The notes beneath the pieces are model-generated. The model was not told the origin of the DNA. It saw only the letters and a program-made list of their open reading frames with translations, and did no database searches. This document shows, piece after piece, positions 31,006 through 38,610 of a DNA stretch of 58,415 nt. The stretch lies in assembly GCF_006503695.1 (NCBI RefSeq), contig NZ_SBIK01000017.1:1-58415 (forward strand). The letters run 5' to 3'. Numbering within the stretch: the first letter of the stretch is position 1; every line of letters starts with the position of its first letter. This stretch comes from Tepidiphilus succinatimandens. Lineage in GTDB: Bacteria; Pseudomonadota; Gammaproteobacteria; Burkholderiales; Rhodocyclaceae. The translations under genes and the position numbers were made by a program.

Positions 31006-32245
31006 CGTCGTTTGCTCCTGTAGTGACGAACCTTGCCCATTGCTCCATCAGCGGCCGCCGCTTCTCGACAAGGTCGCCGCGGGCATAGACGGCTTCGACC
31101 TCGCCTTTGTAGTCATGCGCGAGCGCGTCTTCGAGCAGTGCGCGGGGATAGTGGGTCTCGTTCTCGCCCCAGGTGCGAAAGGTGGCGCGAAAGCCGTGGG
31201 CCACGATGACGCGCCCACCCTGGCGCCGGTCGATCCAACCTACGCCGTCGGCCGCGTGCTTGGCCGCGTGCAGGTCGCGCAATAGTTTCGTCAGCGCCAT
31301 GTCCGACAAAGGCTTGCCGCCGCGCGATGGGAACACCCAAGGACAATCGGTAAAGCGTGGCAGGGTGTTCAGCAGCGCGAGCGCGGCCGCCGACAGGGGC
31401 ACGGCGTGGGGGCGCTTGGTCTTCATTCGTTGCCCGTAGTCGCTGGCACCGGGGATGCGCCAGACGCGCGCCTCGAAGTCAAACTCTTGCCATTGGGCAA
31501 AGCGCACGTTGAGGGGGCGAACGGCCGTGAGGATGAGCAGCGCGAGCGCCCGGGCGGCCATGCTCGTCTTGGCGTCGAGCACCCGCCAGAAGTCGGCGGC
31601 CTCGGCGTAGTCGAGCGCGGGCATGTTCTCGCCTTCGACCACCTTGGACGGGGCCGGTAGCAGCTTGTCGAGATGGCCTTTCCACCGCGCCGGGTTCTCG
31701 CCGCCGCGCAGTCCGTGGGCCGCCGCCCAGTCGAGCACGGCCGCGATGCGTTGCTGCAAGCGCGATGCCGTCTCGGTCTTCGTCGTCCATATCGGCTCGA
31801 GGATGGCGAGCACGTGGCGCGTCTCGACCTCGGCGGGGCGCAGGTGGCCGATGATGGGGAAAGCGAACTGCGCGAGGGTGTTTTCCCATTGCTGCACGTG
31901 CTTGGCGTTCGTCCATTCGGCGCGCTTGGCCTCGATGAGCCTGGCGGCGCATTCGGCGAAGGTGAGCGCGACATGACGTTTCACGCGCAGCGTCTCGGCC
32001 GGGTCACGCTTTTCGAGCTTGAGCACGCGCAAGAGCTCGTCGCGCTTTTCCCGCGCATCGGCCAGCGCCAGCACATCGAGCGGCCCCAAGGTGAGCTCGT
32101 TGATCTTGCCGTTGAACCGGTAGCGCAGTACCCAGCTACGCGAGACACCGCGCACCCGCAGATAGAGATTGCGGCCGTCGGCGTGGTAGCCGTCCGGCAA
32201 CCTCGCCAGCGCCCGTGGGGCGAGCCGGTTGATTACCTTTGGCAT
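30995..32245 (-). CDS. int: P4-type tyrosine integrase
   Basis: A 416-residue site-specific recombinase. The N-terminus (about 1-100) is the DUF4102 arm-binding domain (VINRLAPRALARLPDGYHAD). The catalytic domain shows Arg in LTAVRPLNVRFAQW, His-x-x-Arg in VAHGFRATFRTWGE and the nucleophile in EAVYARGDLVEKRRPLMEQW. It would integrate the element at the ssrA 3' end. It sits next to attR, and arm-type repeats lie seven bases upstream of its start, so integrase binding could repress its own gene. Confidence 0.95.
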   Translation of the reverse strand: MPKVINRLAPRALARLPDGYHADGRNLYLRVRGVSRSWVLRYRFNGKINELTLGPLDVLALADAREKRDELLRVLKLEKRDPAETLRVKRHVALTFAECAARLIEAKRAEWTNAKHVQQWENTLAQFAFPIIGHLRPAEVETRHVLAILEPIWTTKTETASRLQQRIAAVLDWAAAHGLRGGENPARWKGHLDKLLPAPSKVVEGENMPALDYAEAADFWRVLDAKTSMAARALALLILTAVRPLNVRFAQWQEFDFEARVWRIPGASDYGQRMKTKRPHAVPLSAAALALLNTLPRFTDCPWVFPSRGGKPLSDMALTKLLRDLHAAKHAADGVGWIDRRQGGRVIVAHGFRATFRTWGENETHYPRALLEDALAHDYKGEVEAVYARGDLVEKRRPLMEQWARFVTTGANDDGR

Positions 32246-32251
32246 AAATTC

Positions 32252-32272
32252 TGCCTTATCGCTTGCCTTATC
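32252..32272 (+). repeat. Right arm-type integrase-site repeats
   Basis: TGCCTTATC at 32252 and 32264, in the same orientation and spacing as 25636 and 25648; flanking bases also match (TTCT before, TTTT after). The pair lies between the integrase start codon and attR. Confidence 0.65.
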
Positions 32273-32381
32273 ATTTTACGACGCATGACGAAACACGATG
32301 AGACAGATTATAGCCTAGGTGCCTTGATTTACAATACTATTTGAAACGACGAGAAATTGCACATTACATGGGAATGGCGGA

Positions 32382-32396
32382 CCCCGGCTCCACCAA
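32382..32396. repeat. attR core (15-bp direct repeat)
   Basis: Exact second copy of CCCCGGCTCCACCAA from the tmRNA 3' end. Immediately to the right lies the strong terminator at 32403-32432 that probably served ssrA before insertion. Confidence 0.88.
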
Positions 32397-32402
32397 TACC
32401 CC

Positions 32403-32432
32403 AAGGCCAACCGATCTCGGTTGGCCTTTTTT
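32403..32432 (+). terminator. Displaced ssrA terminator
   Basis: AAGGCCAACCG, loop ATCT, CGGTTGGCCTT then TTTT: a long perfect hairpin with U-tract, seven bases after attR. Its distance from the tmRNA 3' end before insertion would be about 23 bases, as expected for the native terminator. Confidence 0.85.
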
Positions 32433-32742
32433 CATGCCCGCAACGCCAGTATTGGCGCGGTTTCCGGGCGGCGCCTTGCGGACGCGCGCGCCGTCCGAGC
32501 GCCGTTTCCGCCCCGACAGCGCCTCTCTGTTCTCGGTTTTTCTCTGCGGCCCGTGGTGGGAACCAGAGGCCACCTCCTTGTCTGACAAGGACTTAGAGAC
32601 CCCGGGTTGCGGTCGGAGACTGCCTTGCAACGGCGACCGAGGTTGTGTACCATCCTTTCTGTAAATTCCGTTTAGCGCCTCTGGCAGGAAGTGCGCGGCG
32701 CTCGGTCTGACGCCATGACTTCGAGAAAGGAGTATGCCCATC
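32433..32742. other. Spacer upstream of the helicase operon
   Basis: No gene is supported here. A near-perfect palindrome, CCTTGTC-T-GACAAGG, lies at about 32576-32590 and could be an operator. A weak promoter candidate (TTGCAA, 17 bases, TACCAT) ends near 32654, and a good Shine-Dalgarno (AAAGGAG) lies just before the small ORF at 32743. Confidence 0.35.
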
Positions 32743-32841
32743 ATGGCGATGCGTGTCGAAACCAATCCTTTGGAAATGGCTTATGCTGTGTTGCTCGAAC
32801 TCGGCCTCGAGAGTTTCTTCCCCAACTCTTCCCGTCATTGA
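32743..32841 (+). CDS. Small ORF before the RHH gene
   Basis: A 32-residue frame beginning MAMRVETNPLEMAYAVLLEL, preceded by AAAGGAG nine bases upstream. No family is recognised. It ends 53 bases before the ribbon-helix-helix gene and may be a leader or small regulatory protein of that operon. Confidence 0.35.
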   Translation: MAMRVETNPLEMAYAVLLELGLESFFPNSSRH

Positions 32842-32894
32842 CGAACGCACGTCTTCAGGGCAATACTTTTGCAACACCGAATGGGACCAAAGCG

Positions 32895-33092
32895 ATGCCG
32901 CGAGTCAGACGCAAGACCGAAGTCGCGACCATCAAACTCACGCCTGAAGTCAGGCGTGCATGGGTGGCCGCCGCCGAGGCCGAGCGCCGCTCGTTGGCCA
33001 ACGTGTTCGAGGTCGCCATCCTCGAGTACGTCAAGCGCCACCACATAGCCGTGCCCGCTGCCGTCAAAGAAGAACAGCCCAGGGAAGACTGA
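32895..33092 (+). CDS. Ribbon-helix-helix (CopG-like) protein
   Basis: A 65-residue basic protein. VATIKLTPEVRRAWVAAAEA matches the beta-strand and first helix of RHH repressors, and RRSLANVFEVAILEYVKRHH the second helix. Such proteins bind operators as dimers and are often antitoxins. Its stop codon overlaps the helicase start by one base (TGATG), so the two are translationally coupled. A role as repressor of, or cofactor for, the helicase-nuclease is inferred. Confidence 0.7.
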   Translation: MPRVRRKTEVATIKLTPEVRRAWVAAAEAERRSLANVFEVAILEYVKRHHIAVPAAVKEEQPRED

Positions 33093-36000
33093 TGCCGACG
33101 ACCCCGCAACACGGTTTGCTTACACGCCTGCTCGATTACATCGTCGAGCAGGGCAAGGAGATCGACCCCAGGGCCTACGTTCTCACGGGCGCCTCCGACT
33201 TCAGGCGTTTCCCAAAGGACCTGTCCGGGCTGCCCGGCGTCGACCTTGATCGCAAGGTCGAAGGCGACCACATCTGGCTGCAGGTTGCGCGCCTCGCGTC
33301 CACCTCGCCATCTGCTCCTGACGAGGAGGTGCGGCCCTATATCACCTATTCCGACGATCCGAGCGGGCCCGTGCCGACCCTCAACGAGCAGGCGCTGCAA
33401 CATCGATTCGCAGCTGACAGACGTACGATGAGTGAGGAGGTCGCGGCCACTCGCGACAAGCATCGCCGCGAGCGCGTCACGAGAGCCTTGACGGACTACA
33501 TACCGCTTTGGCAGGCCTGGGCCGAAGGGGAGAAACCCCGGCGCCGCACCATCGCACTCTATGGCGATCTCTTCATGCTCAAGGGTCGGCTCGAAGCCGA
33601 GGAGACCTCCAACCCATGGGAACTGGTTTGGGGCATGGGCGTGTCGGCCTGGAAGTTCACCGGCACGCGCACGGAGGACGGAAACGGCAAGGGCGTCAGC
33701 GTCGACTACCAGTACCCGCTGCTGACACAAGTCGTCGAGATTGACCTCGACCCCCAGACGCACACGATTTCGGTGCGCCCCAGGGCCGTGGCCCCGCGCC
33801 TGGAGTTCGACGCCTTTGGCGCCTGTCAAGTCATGGGAGCGGCCGAAGTCGAGAAGCAGGCCAAGGTGCTCCTGGAGAGCGAATCGGAACGCACGCTCAC
33901 GCCGTTCGACATCGGCAGCTTCGAGCCCATCTTGAAGCTCGTCGCCGGAAGCCTCGACAAGGCGGGGCGCTACGACCCGGCCTATCAAGACTTACCCACT
34001 CCGTCCGACCAACTGCTCGTCACGGCCGGATGGGTGTTGTTCGTTCGTCCGCGCTCGGCCAACTTCCTGGTCGAGGACATCCGTCGTCTAAAAGCACGCC
34101 TGCAAGCAGGCGATGCGATACCTGCCGGCCCTGCTTGCCTCGTGACGCCGCCCTCTGATGAGGTCGTCAAGTACGAGGCCATCTCGTTTCGAGGCCTATG
34201 CAGCGGCAGCAGTGCCAAGGGTGAGCCGCGCGAACTCTACTTCCCGCTGCCCTATAACCAAGAGCAGGAGACCATCGTCGAGATGCTCGAGCGCGCTCCT
34301 GGCGTCTGCGTCCAAGGGCCGCCAGGCACCGGCAAAACGCACACGATCGCCAACATCATCTGTCACTACCTCGCCACTGGGCGCAAGGTGCTGGTGACAT
34401 CCAAGGGCGAGCATGCGTTGTCCGTGCTGCAGGAGAAGATCCCGGAGGACGTGCGGCCACTGACAGTGGCGCTGCTTTCAGGCGACAAGGAAGGGATGCG
34501 GCAGTTCCAGGCCTCCATCGAGGCCATCATCCACAACCTGTCGCAGCTCAACACACGCGCCATACAAGACGAGATTGAGCGCTGCAAGCAGCTGATCGAC
34601 GCCGCACACGCCGAGATCGCCCGTATCGACAAGCGCGTTGACCAGATTGCCGTTCAGCAGTTGGCGGGCATCGAGGTCGATGGCGTGCAGATGCGCGCGC
34701 AGAAGATGGCCGAGCTGGTCGTCTGCGGCCAACAACAGCACGACTGGTTCGACGACGATCTGACGCTATTGCCGGAGCACGCCCCGCCCCTGAGCGACGC
34801 CGAGGCACAGACGCTCAGAGATGCCCGCCGCCGACTGGGAACCGACCTCATCTACGTCTCTTCACGGCTGCCCTCGAGCTTCGGGCTCTTGCCTACCGAA
34901 GAGGTGGCCAAGCTGCACGACGCTCTCGTGGGTATTCGCGAAATCGATGGTGCTGAGGCCGACGGCGAATTGCTGGCGCTGCGTGCCTTGACGCCCGAGG
35001 TGCTCGATGAAGCCCGCCGCATGCTCGCGGCAGTCGACCAGGTGCTCAAGATCGTGCACCACCTGGAAGAATTGGAGAGCCCCTGGGTCTTCGATCTGCG
35101 AACCAAGTGCCGACGCCCGGACTTCGCCAGCGAACAGGAGGCGCTGAAGGCACTGCTGGCCGAGGTCGACGAACTGGTGCAGGCTCGCGCGGCATTCCTG
35201 CAGCGGCCTGTGGCGTTGCCCGCTGAAGCATTGGGCAACCCGAAGGTCGTCCAAGCCATCGAGCGGGCGCGCGAGACGGGCAAGCCCTTCGGGTTGATGA
35301 GCTTTGGCAACGGTGATGCGAAGGAACAGGTGGGTGCCATCCGCGTGTCCGGACTACCGCCCCAAGCAGTCGAGGACTGGGTACATGTGCATCGCTATGT
35401 GCGATTGCACGAGAGGGTACTGTCGTTCTCCGTGCGATGGAATCAGTTCGCGCAGGAACTCTCGGTGCCTGAGGTCAAGGCTGACGTAGAGGCGCTGCGC
35501 TCGACCGAGCGGATTGCGCTCGCGGCGAAACTGGCGCACGAACTGGCGATCGCCCACGACGCCAATCTGCCTCGCATGGCCGAGAAGGTGTTTCGCGAGC
35601 CGCCGAAGAACGAACTCCTTGGCGGCTCGTCTCAACTGCAGATGGTGCGCGAACATCTACGCCGCCACCTCACGCGCGCCGAGCTCGCGACTGCCGCCGC
35701 GCAGCTCGCCATTCTCCAGGAGAAGCTCGCCGGCACTTCGGGGCCGGTGGTCGAGCGGCTGCGCGCGTTCATCGACTCGCAGCTCGGCAATCCCGAAGTC
35801 GCCACCGAGCGCATCGTGGCGCAGTATGCGGAGATCATCGGTGAGATCAAGCGCGTCGAGTCGCTGTCGTCGAGCCTGGCAACCGTCAACGACCTGTGTA
35901 CGCGCATCGAGCGCGCCGGGGCGATGAAGTGGGCAGCCCGCCTGCGTTCTCAAGTACTCCCGCCCACCGGCGACGACGAGGTGTTGCCTGTCTCATGGCG

Positions 36001-37648
36001 CGATGCCTGGAACTGGGCGCGCATCAAGAACCACCTCGCAACCATCGAAGCCCGCGATGAACTCCTGACGCTCGCACAACGCCGCCGCGACCTCGAGAGA
36101 GTGCTCGCTCAGCAGTACGAGCAGTTGGTGGCCAAGTCGGCGTGGCTTGAGACAAAGGCCCAGGCATCAGCCAGGGTGCTATCCGCCCTGGAGAGCTACC
36201 GTGTGGCCATCCGGAGGATCGGCCAAGGCACCGGGCCCAACGCCACCCGCTATCGACGCGACGCACAAAAGGCGATGCTCGACGCTCAAGGCGCCATTCC
36301 CTGCTGGATCATGAGTCATGCCAAGGTCTCCGAGAGCATGCCGGCCCAGCTCGGTGTCTTTGACCTGGTCATCGTGGACGAAGCCAGCCAGTCCGACCTC
36401 TGGGCATTACCAGCGGTGCTACGTGGCAAGAAGATCCTGGTGGTGGGCGACGACAAGCAAGTATCACCGAGTGGTGGCTTCATCTCGGCAGCCAAGATCG
36501 CAGCGCTCCGAGAGCGCTTCCTCTCTGACCAACCTTACGGGCGGGACCTGACTCCTGAGAAGTCGCTGTACGACATCGCGTCCACCGTCTTTGCGGCCGA
36601 GCGCGTGATGCTCGCGGAGCACTTCCGTTGCGTGCAGCCCATCATCGCCTACAGCAACAAGACCTTCTACAAGAACCAGATTCGACCCCTTCGCGTGCCC
36701 AAGGCCTCTGAGCGCATCGACCCACCGCTCGTGGACGTATTCATTGAGCATGGGGTGCGGGACAACCGGGACGTCAACCGGATGGAGGCCGAGTTCATCG
36801 CAGCTGAGATCGAGGCCATCCTGCGTAACCCCAAGCTGCGCAATCGCACGATCGGGGTCGTGTCGCTCTTGGGGCCAGAGCAGGCCAAGTTCATCCACAA
36901 CTTGGTGGTCAGCCGGGTGGACCTGGCCGAACTCGATCGCCGAAAGTTCGCCTGCGGCGACGCCTACGTGTTCCAGGGCAGCGAGCGCGACATCATGTTC
37001 CTGAGCATGGTGGCCGACGCCACCCGCCATCACGCGCTCTCCGGACAGATCTTCGAGCAGCGATTCAACGTCGCCGCCAGCCGTGCCCGCGACCGTATGT
37101 ACCTCGTACGCTCAGTCAAGCTCGGTGAGCTGTCGATGACGGACGTCCGGCGCACGCTCGTCGAACACTTCACCATGCCGCTGGAGGGCGGCGAGGAGGA
37201 AAGGAGCCTCGTCGACCTGTGTGAGTCTGGTTTCGAGCGCGACGTGTATTCGTCGCTCGTCGATCTCGGCTATCGCGTCACGCCTCAGGTCAAGGTTGGT
37301 GCCTACCGCATCGACATGGTGGTGGAGGGAGCGAACGACACGCGCCTTGCTATCGAATGTGACGGCGACGAGTTCCACGGGCCGGACCGCTGGCCGGCAG
37401 ACATGCAGCGCCAGCGCATACTCGAGCGCGCTGGCTGGGTCTTTTGGCGGTGCTTTGCGTCGACGTGGTCGCTGCGTAAGGACGAGGTGCTAGCCGAACT
37501 CAAGGCACGGCTACATGCAATGGGCATCGAGCCGCTTGGGGCTCTGGAGCGCATACCGTCGGTTGTCGAGAGTCGCGTGTGGTCGATGCCGAGTGCAGTT
37601 GCCGGCAGTTCGGTTGCAGATGAGGCTGGCGACGCGGTTGCGGTGTAG
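33092..37648 (+). CDS. SF1 helicase with C-terminal Vsr/DUF559-like nuclease
   Basis: A 1518-residue protein. Residues 1-380 form an N-terminal domain I do not recognise (DRKVEGDHIWLQVARLAST). The SF1 (COG1112/UPF1-like) helicase follows: Walker A GPPGTGKTHTIAN at residue 409, a long coiled-coil insertion (about 500-1080), DEAS box LVIVDEASQSDLW near 1095 and motif VI NVAASRARDRMYLV near 1323. The last 120 residues resemble very-short-patch/DUF559 nucleases (LAIECDGDEFHG, then RQRILERAGWVFWR). Helicase-Vsr fusions occur among predicted phage-defence genes. It is not the DUF4011 form by its N-terminus. Confidence 0.85.
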   Translation: MPTTPQHGLLTRLLDYIVEQGKEIDPRAYVLTGASDFRRFPKDLSGLPGVDLDRKVEGDHIWLQVARLASTSPSAPDEEVRPYITYSDDPSGPVPTLNEQALQHRFAADRRTMSEEVAATRDKHRRERVTRALTDYIPLWQAWAEGEKPRRRTIALYGDLFMLKGRLEAEETSNPWELVWGMGVSAWKFTGTRTEDGNGKGVSVDYQYPLLTQVVEIDLDPQTHTISVRPRAVAPRLEFDAFGACQVMGAAEVEKQAKVLLESESERTLTPFDIGSFEPILKLVAGSLDKAGRYDPAYQDLPTPSDQLLVTAGWVLFVRPRSANFLVEDIRRLKARLQAGDAIPAGPACLVTPPSDEVVKYEAISFRGLCSGSSAKGEPRELYFPLPYNQEQETIVEMLERAPGVCVQGPPGTGKTHTIANIICHYLATGRKVLVTSKGEHALSVLQEKIPEDVRPLTVALLSGDKEGMRQFQASIEAIIHNLSQLNTRAIQDEIERCKQLIDAAHAEIARIDKRVDQIAVQQLAGIEVDGVQMRAQKMAELVVCGQQQHDWFDDDLTLLPEHAPPLSDAEAQTLRDARRRLGTDLIYVSSRLPSSFGLLPTEEVAKLHDALVGIREIDGAEADGELLALRALTPEVLDEARRMLAAVDQVLKIVHHLEELESPWVFDLRTKCRRPDFASEQEALKALLAEVDELVQARAAFLQRPVALPAEALGNPKVVQAIERARETGKPFGLMSFGNGDAKEQVGAIRVSGLPPQAVEDWVHVHRYVRLHERVLSFSVRWNQFAQELSVPEVKADVEALRSTERIALAAKLAHELAIAHDANLPRMAEKVFREPPKNELLGGSSQLQMVREHLRRHLTRAELATAAAQLAILQEKLAGTSGPVVERLRAFIDSQLGNPEVATERIVAQYAEIIGEIKRVESLSSSLATVNDLCTRIERAGAMKWAARLRSQVLPPTGDDEVLPVSWRDAWNWARIKNHLATIEARDELLTLAQRRRDLERVLAQQYEQLVAKSAWLETKAQASARVLSALESYRVAIRRIGQGTGPNATRYRRDAQKAMLDAQGAIPCWIMSHAKVSESMPAQLGVFDLVIVDEASQSDLWALPAVLRGKKILVVGDDKQVSPSGGFISAAKIAALRERFLSDQPYGRDLTPEKSLYDIASTVFAAERVMLAEHFRCVQPIIAYSNKTFYKNQIRPLRVPKASERIDPPLVDVFIEHGVRDNRDVNRMEAEFIAAEIEAILRNPKLRNRTIGVVSLLGPEQAKFIHNLVVSRVDLAELDRRKFACGDAYVFQGSERDIMFLSMVADATRHHALSGQIFEQRFNVAASRARDRMYLVRSVKLGELSMTDVRRTLVEHFTMPLEGGEEERSLVDLCESGFERDVYSSLVDLGYRVTPQVKVGAYRIDMVVEGANDTRLAIECDGDEFHGPDRWPADMQRQRILERAGWVFWRCFASTWSLRKDEVLAELKARLHAMGIEPLGALERIPSVVESRVWSMPSAVAGSSVADEAGDAVAV

Positions 37649-37765
37649 CGATGACTGGGCTTTCTCGCAATGCTCGCTGCCCTTGCTAAACAGGCAACAA
37701 GTACGCACTGCTGCTTGGGCAAACTCGATTGGGATATTCGTCCCGCCGACTGGTTCAAGATCGCC

Positions 37766-38230
37766 TCAGTCAAGCAACCGCACCTGCTCGCGCCAGCCGT
37801 AAGGCCAGGGGCGGCCCAGCACCTTCTCGACGGCGAGGTCGGGCGATCCGATCAGCCGCTCGACCACCTCGGGCGCGAGCAGCGTCAGCCGCATCAGGCG
37901 ATGCACTTTGGATACATCCAGCCCTTCGGCCTGGGCGATCTCGGCCGCCGACGCCACCCGCCCCTCATGGAGCAGCCGTTGCCAGTGGTGCGCCAGCCCG
38001 AGCGCGCGCATCAACGCCGTGTCCTTGGCCTCGGTGCGCGCCGGGCCGGCCCACGTCGAGTGAACCTCCACACCTTTCGGTGCGCCGGGCGGCGCGATCA
38101 CCGCGCGCCGGATGCAGCGCTGCACCAGCCGCCAGGGCACGAAGGTTTCCAGTTTCACGCCGCCCGCCGGCGTCGGCAGTTTCTGGGTGACCGGCGCTCC
38201 CTCGATGCGTCCCCGGTGCTTCGTGCTCAC
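37766..38230 (-). CDS. HTH protein downstream of the recombinase (paralogue 1)
   Basis: A 154-residue protein starting at GTG. It contains a ParB/KorB-like helix-turn-helix (ASAAEIAQAEGLDVSKVHRL, MRLTLLAPEVVERLI) preceded by LETFVPWRLVQRCIRR. The neighbouring gene product shares the same two blocks (LETFVP... and HWQRLLDSG...LRLTLLAPDIVE), so they are paralogues. It overlaps that gene by four bases. Such pairs accompany recombinase/DUF2924 operons in prophages; the function is unknown, perhaps recombination directionality or regulation. Confidence 0.72.
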   Translation of the reverse strand: MSTKHRGRIEGAPVTQKLPTPAGGVKLETFVPWRLVQRCIRRAVIAPPGAPKGVEVHSTWAGPARTEAKDTALMRALGLAHHWQRLLHEGRVASAAEIAQAEGLDVSKVHRLMRLTLLAPEVVERLIGSPDLAVEKVLGRPWPYGWREQVRLLD

Positions 38231-38610
38231 GCTTTCTCCTCGAAGCGCCGCACGATCTCGCGCTGGGCCGCCCAGTCCACCGGCAGCGGGTGGCGCTGGA
38301 ACCAGATCAGGCTCATCCGGCGTGGCTGCCGCCCGGCCATCAGCATCTCGACGATGTCGGGCGCGAGCAGCGTCAGGCGCAGCAGCTCGTTGACCACCGA
38401 GTGGTGCAGCCCTTCGGCACGCGCGATGGCCGAGCCGCTGGGCATCGCGCCGCTGTCTAGCAGCCGTTGCCAGTGGAAGGCCCGTGCCATCCCTTCGATG
38501 AGCGTGCTGTCGTGCGCGTCCCGGTCCTCGGCCTGGTGCTGAACCAGCCGGCGCACGCCGCGCCGCCGCAGGGTCAGCGGCACGAAGGTCTCGAGCGTCC
38601 CGTCCTTCAT
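38227..38610 (-). CDS. HTH protein downstream of the recombinase (paralogue 2)
   Basis: A 127-residue protein starting MKDGTLETFVPLTLRRRGVR. The HTH core is SGSAIARAEGLHHSVVNELL, then RLTLLAPDIVEML; the C-terminus ends in PVDWAAQREIVRRFEEKA. It is similar to the product of the next gene (37766-38230). ATGA overlaps link it to the recombinase upstream and to the paralogue downstream. The ATG at 38610 is chosen because it starts inside the recombinase stop. Confidence 0.72.
   Translation of the reverse strand: MKDGTLETFVPLTLRRRGVRRLVQHQAEDRDAHDSTLIEGMARAFHWQRLLDSGAMPSGSAIARAEGLHHSVVNELLRLTLLAPDIVEMLMAGRQPRRMSLIWFQRHPLPVDWAAQREIVRRFEEKA

Larger units (their letters stand above)
25567..32396. 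mobile_element. P4-like integrative element in ssrA (6.8 kb)
   Basis: The element is bounded by a 15-bp direct repeat (CCCCGGCTCCACCAA) made of the tmRNA 3' end. It holds a tyrosine integrase at the right end, a hypothetical gene, AlpA, a primase-helicase and another hypothetical gene, all on the minus strand. Arm-site-like repeats lie at both ends and iteron-like repeats beside the primase. There are no capsid, tail or clear cargo genes. The composition is that of a P4-like satellite or small genomic island. Confidence 0.88.

Noticed and set aside
31406..32344. Plus-strand frames opposite the integrase
   Set aside because: The minus-strand integrase with Arg, His-x-x-Arg and Tyr motifs is certain.
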